Assembly (NCBI RefSeq): GCF_027409185.1
Contig: NC_084469.1
Location: forward strand, 100,131,835 to 100,195,834
DNA from: Cynocephalus volans
Taxonomy: Eukaryota > Chordata > Mammalia > Dermoptera > Cynocephalidae
Length of the DNA stretch: 64,000 nucleotides
Reading direction: 5' to 3'
Part shown: one piece after another, positions 1-11,595 of the stretch
Layout: every line of letters begins with the position of its first letter
Numbering within the stretch: the first letter of the stretch is position 1
Program-made: the position numbers and the translations under genes
Notes under the pieces: model-generated
The model's database searches: none
What the model saw: the letters and a program-made list of their open reading frames with translations, nothing else
What the model was told of the DNA's origin: nothing

Positions 1-254
1 CTGCCCTGTCCTGGTCACCTGAGCCCAGGTGGGAGGGAGCAGATTTGAATGAGGCAAGAGAAGCTGCTTTTCTGGAGATACCAGCACCATTTTTTGAGCT
101 ACATGGACAGTCAGAAACACACACAAGGTATCTTGGGAGCCTCTGAGAACTGCTCTGCTCTCCTCTGTCATCTTATGTCTGGTCCAAGCCGTTGTCACTG
201 TCATTGTCATGGGAATTGTATTTACAGACTGCAGTGGGTCACCCTGATTTGACT

Positions 255-1210
255 TTTTTTTTATTGTGGTAGAATATGCATAACATGAAATTTACCATTT
301 TAACCATGTTTAAGTGCACAGCTCATTGGCATTGAGCACATTCACGTGGCTGTGCAGCCATCACCACCGTCATCTCCAGAACTTTCTCATCTTCCCAAAC
401 TGGAACTCTGTCTGTCCCCGTTAAACACTCACTCCCCGTCCTCCTCCCCAGCCCCTGGCACAACCCATTCTACTTTCTGTGTCTGTGGATCTGACGACTC
501 TAGGGACCTCCTGTGAGTGGGATCACACAGTATTGGTCCTTTTGTGCCTGACTTTTTTCACTTAGCATAATGTCCTCAAGAGTCATCCACGTTACAGCAC
601 GTGTCAGGATTTCCTTCCTTTTTAAGGCTAAATCGTGTCCTACTGTATGGATGGACCACATTTGATTCATCCATTCATCCATCAGTGGACACTTAGGTTG
701 CTTCTAACTTTTGACCATTATTCATTATTCTTTTGTGAACATGAGTGTACAGATATCTCTCCAAGACCTTATCTTCAACTCTTGTAGGTATATACCCAGC
801 AATGGAATTGCTGGATGATATGGCAATTCTTTTTTTATTTTTCAATTCTAATGGGATATAAGTGAAATATTGATGTCATGTCTATAAACTGAAGATATTG
901 TTAATTCTGAGGATCTACCTTTTTTTATTCAAATGTATTGTTTATGGGGTATGGAGTTGAATATCAATACAGGTATACAATGTGTGATGATCAAATCAGG
1001 GTAATTAGTAAAGTCATCATTATAAAACTTAACCATTTCTTTGAGATAAGGATATTCAATCTCTTCTAGCCATTTGATAACATGCAGTAAATTATTTTTA
1101 ATTATAGGTTGATATGTCAATTCTATGTTTAACTTTTTGAGGAATCGCTGTACCATGCTCCAAGTGGCTGTTCCATTTAAGCTGATTCCATTCCACCAAC
1201 AGCCAGAGTG
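255..1210 (-). mobile_element. L1M 3' end, split by a second L1
   Basis: Antisense copy of an old L1 3' region: 3' UTR motif ACATGAAATTTACCATTTTA near 280, then the ORF2 C-terminus (minus-strand open frame 500-682 with LALKRKEILTRAVTW). It resumes at 1125-1210 after an inserted L1 fragment. Confidence 0.85.
831..1110 (-). mobile_element. Nested L1 3' fragment
   Basis: A 280-bp antisense L1 3' end of the type TTTATGGGGTATGG...CAATGTGTGATGATCAAATC. It is flanked by GATATGGCAATTCT (817-830) and GATATGTCAATTCT (1111-1124), a 14-bp target-site duplication with one mismatch inside the older L1. Confidence 0.8.
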
Positions 1211-1227
1211 ACCTTCGAATAGAAATC

Positions 1228-1570
1228 ATCCACCCATCCCTCAAGTGCTTATTGCCTACCTACTATGTTCTGGGATTAATGGAGCTCGGAACGGAGGATG
1301 CCAGCCCTTGCACAGCTTATGTTGGAGAGGAGGATTCAGGTGACAAAGGATGAAATAGGAAAACAGCACATTCTAAGGGTGATAAACACAAAGGAGAGAA
1401 ACAGAGGAAGGAGGATTCAAACTTCTACGGTGAAGGGGTGATGCATATTTTAAATAGGGTAGTCAGGGAAGACACCTCTGAGAAGGTGACATTTGAGCAG
1501 AGACCAGAAGGAGGGGAGAGAGAGCCATGGGGATGTCTGCTGGAAGAGTGATCCAGGCAGGGGGAATGGT
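1228..1570 (+). repeat. Ancient interspersed repeat (L2/MIR-age)
   Basis: Contains GAGAAGGTGACATTTGAGCA and CAGGCAGGGGGAATGG, hallmarks of a common old mammalian repeat whose family name I will not assign. Related copies appear near 6110 and 16500. Confidence 0.5.
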
Positions 1571-2327
1571 CAGCCTCACTCCACTCCAGCTTCAGTGCTG
1601 ATCCCTACCCAAGCGTTGTCTCTCTTTATCTTTCCCAGAGCCCCAAGGCTGGCTCTTTTCTAATTCCCCACTTTAGAGAAGAGGAGCATGAGGTTGTGAG
1701 AAATGGATCTGCAGGGCTGGAATTGGAGCCAGTCGGAGCCCACAGCTGGGGGATGGAGCTGCTGGTGCATGAAAGACAGAATGACTGGTGGGCCATCCTG
1801 AAGGATGCAGAGGGACCGGGTCCAGGTGTGGGGGAAGGGCTGGCCCCAGATGGGAACAGGGAGGAAGGAAGTCCATCAGGAGGGTGTGGACCAAGATCCG
1901 GGTACAGGTTGGGAGGGCATGGGATGGCCCCTGTGACTTCTCTTCCTTTTGGGAATGAGAGGGAAAGCCACCAACTGGGTGTGTGTCAGGCAGAGGTGGG
2001 AGGTCGTGGGAGTTGAGAATGGAAGACATGAATCAGGTTGTGAGGACTGAGGAGGTTAAGGCTGGAATTAGAAAAGAACGTTCCTCAGATCTGGAGGTCA
2101 TGTATGTACACTGAGCTGCAGTGTCTTATGCATCCCTGACAGTTGGAAGTCTCCTTTCTGGGCTTTCTGTGGCACAAAGGCATTCAGAAGACTGAGCCCA
2201 CAGGAAGGAGGCAGGGCAGTGCAGTGGTTAGGACATAAGCTGTGGGGTTTGACTGTCACCTGGTGGGGTGCTCTGGAAGCAGACAGTGAGAAGGAGTTGG
2301 GATGCAAAATGTTTATTAGGGTATACA
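1571..2327. other. Unassigned sequence
   Basis: No gene is seen. Moderately GC-rich, with two overlapping antiparallel open frames (near 1673-2029) lacking domain or splice support. A short MIR-like stub lies around 2212-2240. Confidence 0.5.
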
Positions 2328-3158
2328 AGAAGACTAGGATGTGGAGAAATTGGAATCCTTGTGCATTGCTGGTAGGTATGTAAAATGGTGCAACCTCTGT
2401 AGAAAACAATGCAGTGGTTTCTTTAAAAATTAAACATAATTAGGGCCGAGCCCGTGGCGCACTCGGGAGAGTGCAGCGCTGGGAGCGCAGCAACGCTCCC
2501 GTCGCGGGTTCGGATCCTATATGGAAATGGCCAGTGCACTCACTGGCCGAGTGCCGGTCACGAAAAAGACAAAAAAAAAAAAAAAAAATTAAACATAATT
2601 ACTGTATTATCTAGCAAATTCCAATTCTGCATATATGCACACAAGAATTGAAAGCGGCGTCTCAAAGAGATACTTCAACACCTATGTTCACAGCAGCATG
2701 ATTCACAATAGCCAAAAGGTGGAACCAACCCAAGTGTCCATCAATGGATGAATGGATAAATGCAATGTGATTTATGCATACAATAGAATATTATTCAGGC
2801 ACAAAAAAGGAATGAAATTCTGGCACATGATACAATGTGGATAAGCCCTGAAGACATTATGCCAAGTGAAAGAAACCAGACACAGAAGGTCACATATTGT
2901 TTGATTCCACTTATAGGAAATATCCAGAATAGGCAAACCCATAGAGACAGAAGGTAGATTAGTGGTTGCCAAGAAGGAGGGTGGAACGGGAAGCAACTGG
3001 TTAATGGGTGTGGGGTTTCCTTTGGGGGTGATGGAATGTTCTGGAACTAGATAGAGGTCATGGTTGCACAACACTGGATGTGCGAAATACCGCTGAGCTG
3101 CTCACTTTAAAATGGCTAATCTTCTGTTGTGGACATTTCATGCCAATTAGCAATGCAC
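2328..3158 (+). mobile_element. L1M ORF2 C-terminus and 3' UTR
   Basis: Sense copy with ORF2-end text (AATGGATAAATGCAATGTGA, then GAAAGAAACCAGACACAGAA) and the typical 3' UTR with GGTTGCCAAGAAGG and GTTGCACAACACTGG. It is interrupted by the SINE at 2443-2583. Confidence 0.85.
2443..2583 (+). mobile_element. tRNA-derived SINE, GC-rich-arm subfamily
   Basis: Head GGGCCGAGCCCGTGGC, A-box-like GGCGCACTCGG, B box GGTTCGGATCC, shortened second monomer, then an A tail. Flanked by a perfect 18-bp duplication AAAAATTAAACATAATTA (2425-2442 and 2584-2601) inside an L1. The anticodon arm reads CGCTGGGAGCGCAGC instead of GTGCTGATAACACC. The perfect duplication suggests a recent insertion. Confidence 0.9.
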
Positions 3159-3233
3159 GCACACACACGTGCACATGTGTATCTGTTCCTTGGTTTGTCT
3201 AACTTTGGGTGGAGGTCAAGAAGCACTAATGGA

Positions 3234-3640
3234 CTAAGGTCCATTTCTGTTGCTTATAACAGAATACCTAAAACAGGGTGACTTATAAAGAAATAAAATT
3301 TATGTCTCACAGTTTGGAGTCTGGGAAGTCCAAGGTCCAGAGAACACATCTGGTGAGGACCTTCTTGGTGGTGACTCTACAGTGATGCGGGGTATCACAC
3401 GGTGAGAACGGCTCTCACTCGCTGTCCTTATAAAGCCATCAGAACCACGCCCATGATAACTCACTACTTCATGAATGGATTAATCTGTTCCTGAGGACAC
3501 AGTCCTCACAATCCAATCACTCTCAAAGGCCCCATCTTTCAAATACCATCATCGATCTCCTACCCTCTTACCACTGTTTCAATGGGGATCAAGTTTACCA
3601 CACTTGAGCTTTTGGGGGGCACATTTGGCTCATAGCAACT
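3234..3640 (-). mobile_element. MLT1-type MaLR LTR, antisense
   Basis: Starts TTTCTGTTGCTTATAACAGA and contains CAAAGGCCCCATCTTTCAAA, the reverse complement of the MLT1A/B LTR pattern. A solo LTR with no internal region. Confidence 0.75.
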
Positions 3641-3715
3641 GGCTTTGCCTAAAGAGGTTTTGGCCACATGAAATGGAAGCGGGAGCTATTTCAAGGAGGG
3701 TGTGGACAATGAGCT

Positions 3716-4083
3716 ACAGATGCTCCTTCACTTGCAATGGAAAGACGCCCTGATAAACACCCATCATAAATTGAAAATACAAGTCAAAACTGCATTTAAA
3801 ACACCTAACCTACCCAATATCACAGCTTAGCCTAGCCTGCCTCACACGTGCTCAGACCACTTGCATTAGCCCACAGTTAGGCAAAATCGCCTAACACGAA
3901 ATTTATTCTGTAGTAAAGTGTTGGATGAGTCATGTAATGTATTGAATGCTGTACTGAAAGTGAAAAGCAGAATGGTCGTATGAGTACTCAAAGTACAGCT
4001 TCTACTGAATGCATATCACTTTTACAGCATCACAAAGTCTAAAAATCGTTGGGTTGAACCATCCTAAGTTGAGCATTGTCTGT
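3716..4083. mobile_element. Tigger/pogo-like nonautonomous DNA transposon
   Basis: A 368-bp element with inverted ends: CAGATGCTCCTTCACTTGCA on the left and, reversed, CAGACAATGCTCAACTTAGG on the right. Next to a TA at the left end. Internal text such as CACCTAACCTACCCAATATC matches a well-known mammalian element whose exact name I do not assign. Confidence 0.7.
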
Positions 4084-4339
4084 TTTTAAAATGCTTCTGA
4101 CAGGCTGAGATGAATAAGGATCAAGACGTATACACTGGATACAGCAGCTATGACATCCTAGGTGGCTTTAGGAATAGGGCCCTGTGGTGCAGTGGGTTAA
4201 AGAGAAAATCAAAGGTGAAGATGTGTAGGCCGTGAGTGTGGACGACTCTTCAGAGAAGTTTGCCTTCGGAAGGGAAAAAAAAAAGAAGCTAGCAGGTAGA
4301 GAGGCTGGGCCAGGGAACGAAGGCAAAATTTAAGAATGG

Positions 4340-4882
4340 GACCCCATATTTATCTAAAAGAGTTGAAATCAGGCTCTCAAAGAGATATCTGCACTCCTGT
4401 GTCCACTGGAGCATTGTTCACAATAGCCAAGGTGTGAAAACAACCTACATGTCCATTGATGAATGAATGGAAAAAGAAAATGTGGTCCATCCATACAATG
4501 GAATGTGATTCAGCCTTTAAAAGGGAGGGAATTCTGACATGTGCTGCAACATGGATGAACCTTGAGGACGTTGTGCTCAGTGAAAGAAACCAGACACGAT
4601 AGGACAAATACTGTGTGATCCCACTATAGGAGGTCCCTAGAATCGTCAGATCCACAGAGACGGAAAGTAGAATGGGGGGTGCCAGGGGCTGGGGAGGGGA
4701 TAGGGAGTTAGTGTTTAATGGGGACAGAGTTTCAGATTGGGAAGAGGAATAACTTTCAGAGATTTGCTGTATTACGTTATTTCTATAGTTAACAATACTG
4801 TATTGTGCCCTTAAAAATCTGTTATAAGGATAGATCTCGTGTTAAGTGCTCTTACCACAATAAAATAAAATAAATAAAAATG
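4340..4882 (+). mobile_element. L1M 3' end
   Basis: ORF2 C-terminal text followed by AGTGTTTAATGGGGACAGAG and a tail CACAATAAAATAAAATAAA. Short flanking match AATGGGACC on both sides (about 4334 and 4880). Confidence 0.8.
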
Positions 4883-5150
4883 GGACCATAAATTCCATAA
4901 ATGGTATTCTGGACTGAATCCTCAAATTAAAAAAATGGACATCGGTAGAAAAACTGGTAAAATCTAAATAAAGTTGATAGCTTGACTGCAAAAATTGTGC
5001 TGTTGATTTCTTAGACAAATGTACTGCAGTTATATAGGATATTAACAGAAAGGAAGCTGGATGAAATGAACATGGGGACTTTCTGTATTATCTCTGCAAC
5101 TTTTCTATGAATCTAAAATCATTTTTTTTAAGTTAAAAAAAAATTTTAAG

Positions 5151-5243
5151 GGGCCATCCTGTGGCTCACTCGGGAGAGTGAGGTGCTGATAACACCAAGC
5201 CAAGGGTTAAGATCCCCTTACGGTCATCTTTAAAAAAAAAAAT
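5151..5243 (+). mobile_element. tRNA-derived SINE, single unit
   Basis: Head GGGCCATCCTGTGGCTCACT joined directly to GTGCTGATAACACCAAGCC, then GATCCCCTTACGGTCATC and an A/T tail. It appears to be a dimer shortened to about one unit. Confidence 0.85.
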
Positions 5244-5414
5244 TTTTTTTTAAAACCTTAAAGCAAAGGAGAGTGACTGGAGCCTTTTTTAGCATTTGAG
5301 AGGAAAGTCAATTTGGAGAGGGAGTCGCCTCCAGAGAGGGTGGCGGGATGCATGGAAGGCTTGAGGCTCCCTCCCTCCGTGCGAAGGACGGGGCTGTAAA
5401 AACAAAAGGACAAG

Positions 5415-5620
5415 AGCAGAGTCTGAGGGACTCAGATGTCTGGATTCATACTCCAGCTGTTTACTAGCTGTTGGAACAGCACCAAATTGAGTAATTGCTC
5501 TGTGCCTCAGTTTCCCCTCTGTAAAAAGGAGATGACTGTAATGCTGCCTACTTTGTTGGGTGACTCAAAGGAATTAAAAGGGCTGCATTTGTAGAGAGAA
5601 TGCCTGGCATGAAACATGCA
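5415..5620 (+). repeat. MIR
   Basis: Core TGTTTACTAGCTGTTGGAAC followed by GTGCCTCAGTTTCCCCTCTG, the standard MIR order. Confidence 0.75.
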
Positions 5621-5664
5621 CTATAAAAGTATGGGTTAAATAAAACAAAATCAAACTTGAAAAG

Positions 5665-6033
5665 TGCTGGAGACTAAGTATGTGTGCCCCTCCCCGCAAA
5701 TTCGTATGTTGAAACCTAATCCCCAAGGTGAAGGTATTTGGAGATGGGGGCCTTTGGGGTGATTGGATCATGAGGGCTCCACCCTCCCATCCACTAATGG
5801 GATCGATGTCATTGAAGAGACCCAGAGAGCTCCCTCGCACCTTCCGCCCTGGGAGGACACAGCAAAAACACTGCCATTGAGGAAGCAGGAAATTGGCCTA
5901 CGCCAGACGTTAAATCTGCTGGCATCTTGATCTTGGACTTGCAGCCTCCAGAACTGCTAGAAGTAAACTTATGTTATTTATAAGCTACCCAGTGTATAGC
6001 ATTTTGTTATAGCAGCCTGAACGGACTAAGACA
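5665..6033 (+). mobile_element. MLT1A/B-type MaLR solo LTR
   Basis: Near complete: TG start, AAATTCGTATGTTGAAACC, GAGAGCTCCCTCGCACCTTC, CAGCCTCCAGAACTG and the end AACGGACTAAGACA. Confidence 0.82.
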
Positions 6034-6257
6034 GACAAAAAGATGCAGTCTTTTACTCTCCATCTTACTGAATACTGATCAAACAAAATCTGTGGGCAAT
6101 TTTATTTTCCCTACACCACTCATTCATTTAACTGAGTTGTATCAAACTCCAACTTTGTGCTAGGCAGGGTTTTAGGCACCAGAGAGGCAGCTTTAAATGA
6201 AACAAACTTGCATGTAAAATATTAGAGATGGACCAGGGGGATGGGTAGGGTAGGCAG

Positions 6258-6632
6258 AGTAATGGTCTTGCTCAGATTTCCAGAACCTGTGAATACGTGA
6301 CCTTATGCGGCAGAAGGCACTTTGCAGATGTAATTAAGTTAAAGTAGCTTGAGGTGGGAGGTGATCCTGGATAATCAGATGGGCCAGTGTCAACACAAGG
6401 GTCCTTATAAGAGGGGCTACGAGCCAAGGCTGCAGGTGTCTCTAGAAGCTGGGAAAGGAGGAAACGCATCTTCCCGTGGAGCTTCCAGAAAGAACCAGCC
6501 CTACTGACACCTTGATTCTAGCCCAGTGGGACCTGTGTCTGATTTCTGACCTCCAGAACTGCCAGATAACGTGTTGTCTTAAGCCACCAAATGTGTGGTA
6601 ATTTGTTATAGCAGCCCTAGGAAATGGACACA
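6258..6632 (+). mobile_element. MaLR-type LTR
   Basis: GAACCTGTGAATACGTGACC near the start, CACAAGGGTCCTTATAAGAG in the middle and CAGCCCTAGGAAATGGACAC at the end. Related to the copy at 8075 and distinct from the MLT1A-like copy just upstream. Confidence 0.7.
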
Positions 6633-7369
6633 CTCAGCATCAGTTTTCTGTTCTGTAAAATGGGCTCATACTAGTCAAACTCTGGCGAGTCACTATAAAA
6701 TTCCATTTAGTCAACGCACACACGGTGCGTGTCGAAGACACTCAAAAGTAAGTTTTTTATAATTATTATTGCTCATGATAAAGCCAAAACCTCATTCTCT
6801 TTTTTCAGTGCTAACATTTTTTCAAAACCACTTTGGGGTTTAGGGTTTTTGATGCTGTCCTTATCGATTTTTGCCACTCTCCCACATTCATCCCTGTCTG
6901 TATGCCCTTGTTTCCACGTTTCCAAATGACTTTTCAGATGGGAAACATGCAGCCACTCCAGTTTCTATTTTAAGAAAGATGTTTTGCCCACAGTTCACCC
7001 TCGAAAATAAAGATTTAGAATGAGACATTTGAAACTATAGGACAATGTAATTTGGGTTAAAAATCATTTTATTTTGAAATGGATGTGGGTGCAATTGTAT
7101 AAGATTTAGAAAATGGAGAAAAGAGCCAAAAGCTACCCATGCTTCCACCATTTCAGCACAGTTATTGTTAGTATTTTGGTTTATTTTCCAGTACCTCTTT
7201 CTCTCTCCAAACATAGCTGCAACCACGCTTTAAAATCTTTGTGTTCACTTAGCCTCATAGCACATACTAGTTCATAGCTGTCAGTTACCATGGCTATGGA
7301 ACATTTCAGCAAGCGACTCTTCTGCAGTCTACCTAACCCACTGTACATACTCTTGCCTTGAGCTGACCA

Positions 7370-7500
7370 ATTTTCCCAAGACGTGGTATTTATCCCAACC
7401 TCGCAGATAAGTGGCCAAGTCCATGAGAGCAGGAACCTTGTCTAATCACTTGGACATAGTAGCTGCTCAGTATATATTACTTGAATGAATTGAAATTGTG
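7370..7500 (+). repeat. L2 3' fragment
   Basis: Has the L2 end pattern: AAGTCCATGAGAGCAGGAAC followed by GTAGCTGCTCAGTATATATT. Confidence 0.6.
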
Positions 7501-7894
7501 GGGTATTTTCCTCAGCCTGATTTCCTAGGGGCAGGATTCTATAGCAAAGATGAGTCTTGTTGTTTTTATTTTATTGTATTGTATTTCCAAACTGGTGGTG
7601 GCAACATTGGTGTAAAAGCAGGGAGCAAGAGGATGCCAGATTTGCACTAGATGGGCACACCACCAGAAGGTCCCTGGTGGTGTGCCGCAGGGCTCTTCCG
7701 CAGCCCCCCTGCATGTAGTATTTTTATTATCTCTGATCAGATCCTGTTGTTGTATTCTGCTCACAGCATTCATTGCTGTCTGCAGTTATCTTTCTTGCTC
7801 CTCCCCATGTTTATTACCTGTTTTCCATGACTAGAATGTCAGCTCCACAAACAACAAAAGGATATTGTTTGTTTTATTTAAAGTTACATCCTCA

Positions 7895-8050
7895 GGGCTG
7901 GCTGGTGGCTCACTCAGGAGAGTGCGGCGCTGGGTTCGGGTTCGGATCCTACATAGGGATGGCTGGTTCGCTCACTGGTTGAGCGTGGTGCTGACAACAC
8001 CAAGCCAAGGGTTAAGATCCCCTTACTGGTCATCTTTAAAAAAAAAAAAA
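7895..8050 (+). mobile_element. tRNA-derived SINE dimer
   Basis: Head GGGCTGGCTGGTGGC, first unit with a GGCGCTGGGTTCGG arm, second unit GTGGTGCTGACAACACCAAG, then an A tail. Flanked by AAAGTTACATCCTCA (7880-7894) and AAAGTGACATCGTCA (8051-8065), a 15-bp duplication with two mismatches. Confidence 0.9.
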
Positions 8051-8074
8051 AAAGTGACATCGTCAAAACGGCCG

Positions 8075-8552
8075 CAGAATGATGTCCCCTCCAAAGATGT
8101 CCGTGTCCTAATCCCTGGAAACTGTGAATATACTAAGTTACATGGGAAGGGGGAATTATGGTTGCTGATCTGCTGACCGATGGGGAGATTACCCATGTGG
8201 ACCCAGTGTAATCACAAGGGTCTTTAAATGAGGAAGAAGGAGGCATGGGATTGAGAAGCACGGAGTTGGCGGTGTGAGAAAGAAGGGTCCTGACATTGCT
8301 GGCTTTGGAGATGGAAGATTAATCCACCAGCCCCGGAATGTGGGCGCCTCTAGAAGCTGCAGAAGGAGGAAACAGATCCTCCCCTGGAGTGTCCAGAAGG
8401 AACCAGCCCTGCCCACACCTTGATTTTAGCCCAGTGAGACCCATGTCAGACTTCTGGCCTCCAGCACTGTCAGATGATAAATGTATCACTTTAAGTCACC
8501 AAGTGTTTGGTAATTTGTTACAGCAGCCACAGGAAACGGTACACTCAGCCTG
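8075..8552 (+). mobile_element. MaLR-type LTR
   Basis: AATCCCTGGAAACTGTGAAT, AATCACAAGGGTCTTTAAAT, CTTCTGGCCTCCAGCACTG and GGTAATTTGTTACAGCAGCC mark the expected order. It directly follows the SINE target-site duplication. Confidence 0.7.
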
Positions 8553-8914
8553 GCACTTAGTAAATGCCCAATACATATTTGTTAAGTGAATAGTCTAAGG
8601 GGCGACCTCAGGACTGGCAACTGGAGAGGATGGAATAAACTTTAAGTTAAAAAGGGTGGAAGGCAGCCAGGAGCGGGGTGGGGATCTTGGAGTCAATGAG
8701 GGATGCCTGGTTCAGGGCAGCCCCTTAACCTGGGGCATGAGGGAGTGTGAAGATCCAGGTCAGAGCCCGCATATGACAGCCACATGGAAACAGGGCAGAA
8801 ACAGGAAAGGGGCTTCCTGATCAACTTCCCCACACTTGAGTGCTGTTTTCACTGTATCCCATTGATTCCGGGTGGCTAATGTGTCTGAGACACGCTTTTC
8901 TTTTCTATTTCCTT

Positions 8915-9370
8915 TTTGAAATGAATAGACTTTATTTAGAGCTGTTTTAGGCTTGCAGAAAAGTTGATCAGAAAGTTCACAGAGTTCCCATATGCCTTCC
9001 CTCTTCCTTTCTCCTCTGTATTATTAGTAACATCTTGCTGGTGCAGTACATATGTTATAATGGATGAATCAATGTTGATACATAATTATTAACGAAAGCC
9101 CATAGTTCACATTAGGGTTCACTCTTGTATGTGCTGTGGGGCTTGACAAATGCATAATGACACGTAGCCACTTTGACAGTATCACACTGAATAGTTTCAC
9201 TGTCTAAAAATCCTCTGTGTTTCCTCTGTTCATCTCTCCCTTCCCCCTAATCCCTGAAACCACTGGTCTTTTTACTGTCTCCACAGTTTTGCCTTTTCCA
9301 GAATGTCATACAGTTGGACTCATGTGACCTTTTCAGACTGACTTCTTTCATTTAACGATATGCATTTAAT
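8915..9370 (-). mobile_element. L1M 3' region
   Basis: Antisense text such as GCAGAAAAGTTGATCAGAAA and CAGAATGTCATACAGTTGGA matches an older L1 3' UTR class. A related fragment lies at 51960. Confidence 0.65.
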
Positions 9371-9379
9371 TTTCCTCTA

Positions 9380-9985
9380 TTTAAAAAAAAATTTTGGTAA
9401 AATATGTGTAACATAAAATTTACCATTTTAACCGTTTTTATGTGTGCAGTTTAGTGGTATTCAGCACATTCGTATGGTTGTGCAGCCATCACCATCATCA
9501 TCTCCAGAACTTTCTCATCATCCCAGACTGAAACTCTGTCCCCATGAAACACTCACACCCCATTCCCCTTCCCAGCCCCTGGCACCCCCCATTCTACTTT
9601 CTGTCTCTATGACTTTGGCGACTCTAGGGACCTTGTATAAATGGAATCATGCAATATTTGTCCTTTTGTAACTGGCTCATTTCACTGAGCATAGTTCATC
9701 CATGTTGTAGCATGTGTCAGAATTTCCTTCCTTTTTGTGATTGAATAATATAGTCCATTATATGTATACATTACATTTTCTTTATTCATTCGCCATTGAT
9801 GGACACTTGGGTTGTTTCCACCTTTTGGCTGTTGTGAGTAATGCTGCTGTCAACACAGGTGTGCGACTATCTGTTTGAGATTCTCTTTTTAGTTCTTTTG
9901 GGTAGATACCCAGAAGTGGGATTGCTGGTTCATATGGTAATTTTATGATTAATTTTAAAAATTGTTTTCTAAACTGTTGAATTTA
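9380..9985 (-). mobile_element. L1M 3' end
   Basis: Antisense 3' UTR (ACATAAAATTTACCATTTTA) followed by the ORF2 end (TTTCACTGAGCATAGTTCAT, TGCTGTTGTGAGTAATGCTG reading). Confidence 0.85.
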
Positions 9986-10424
9986 GTAGATGAGCAATGG
10001 CACCCACCTTAGTTGCTTTTATTCAAGTTTCCTTAGTTAAGTACAAAACTGAACATGTGGCCCTTGGCAGTTTTGTTCTCTTTTGGGAACAGTTCCTGGA
10101 TACCTTTTGCTTGTTGTCTGGTGGGGTCTGTTTCTTCCCCCCCTTATCAAATTGGAAACACTCTTCATGTAATAAAGATCTGAACTTCCTCTGTGTCATG
10201 CATGTTGAATATATTTTCCTATTGTTTTGCTTCTATTTTCATTATGATCGTTTCTTTTTGGGTATGTTGACATTTTTATTCTCATGGAGTGAAATCTTGA
10301 AGTTGTTAACATTTCTTTGGTCACTTTATGCTCAGCAAGTGCTCTCCTTTGGAAGATGCATAATACCCAATTCTATATTCTTCTAGTTTGTTCTACTCTT
10401 TAAATTTTAATCTGGACAGTTGTA

Positions 10425-10705
10425 TTTAATTATTTTTAATTGACACATACTAATCATACATATTTATGGAGTGCAGAGTGATATTTTGATACTTGTATAC
10501 AATGTGTAATGATCAAGTCAGGATAATTAGCGTGTCCATCAATCACCTCAAACGTTTATTGTTGCTTTGTGCTGGGAACATTCAGAATCCTCTCTTCTAG
10601 CTATTTGAAAATATGCAATCAGTTATTTTTAACTATAATCACTCTACAGTGCTATAGAACACGAGGACTTATTCGTCCTATCTAGCTGTAGCAAATTATG
10701 TGAAC
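10425..10705 (-). mobile_element. L1 3' end, MA/PB-like
   Basis: ACACATACTAATCATACATA, ATGTGTAATGATCAAGTCAG and TATAGAACACGAGGACTTAT follow the order of this L1 3' UTR type. Confidence 0.8.
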
Positions 10706-11063
10706 ATGCACTTTTAGATCTAGTTTTAAAAATCCATTCACGAAAGACTCAATAGATTTCCCTTCCAAGGTTACCAAATAATAATCCCCATCCCTTCTAT
10801 TGAGTAATGGTGTTGGAGAAGATTTCTCTCTTTCTAACTGAGTGGGAGGCACCTTTAAAAAACAAATGATTAGAAATTGGGGTCTTTTTCTAGGTGAGCC
10901 CTTCTGATATATTGCTTCAACTGCCTATACTTGTGTTTATTTAAATTTATTTTAGTTTTATAGAATTTTAATATTTTAATATCTGAGAATGTGATTGCTT
11001 TCCCCAGTTCTTCTTCTGTTTGAGTTCTTTCTTTTCCATTCTGATTTAATTGTTCTTTTAGAC

Positions 11064-11258
11064 CTGTGGTTCTCAGCTGGAGACACTTGGCAATGTCTGG
11101 AGATATTTTTAGTTGCTATAGCTGGGGCTGTGCTATTGGCATCTAACGGATAGATGCAGGGATATTGCTAAATGTTCTGTGATGCACAGGACAGCCCTCC
11201 ATGACAAAGAATTATCTGGTCTTAAGTGTCCGTAGTCATAAATTTGAGAAACTCTGGG
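11064..11258. mobile_element. hAT-Charlie nonautonomous element (MER20-like)
   Basis: TGGTTCTCAGCTGGAGACAC, CACAGGACAGCCCTCCATGA and a terminal TTTGAGAAACTCTGG form the inverted-end pattern. One of four copies in the window. Confidence 0.7.
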
Positions 11259-11404
11259 ATAGATGAACTTCAGAATAATTTTCTAATAATCTTTTAGATA
11301 TAGATTTTGATTTGAGTTGGATTTATAAATTATTTTTTTTAGTGGGGAGGGATGGCTTCTATACAATATTCTGATCTACCTAGAAATAAGGTATACTTGT
11401 ATTT

Positions 11405-11595
11405 CTTTATTCATTTAAGCCTTATTTTATGATCCTCTATAAAGCATTATAGTCTTTTTCTTTTAATTGGGCGAGAGCCATTACTGTTAAATTCTTTCCC
11501 CTGTATTTTATGTCACTTTGTAGCTATGGTAATGCTGTTCTGAAAAAATGTAGCTGTTGCATGCTGATTTTTAAAAAGGGAACGAATGTACTGGT
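11405..11595. repeat. Direct repeat, copy A
   Basis: Shares TATAAAGCATTATAG, GTAGCTATGGTAATGCT and CTGAAAAAATGTAGCTG with copy B at 12306-12495, in the same orientation about 0.9 kb apart, with scattered differences. Confidence 0.75.

Noticed and set aside
9997..10386. 129-residue open frame
   Set aside because: AT-rich, Phe/Leu-rich and probably in decayed antisense L1 sequence; no start context or splice support.
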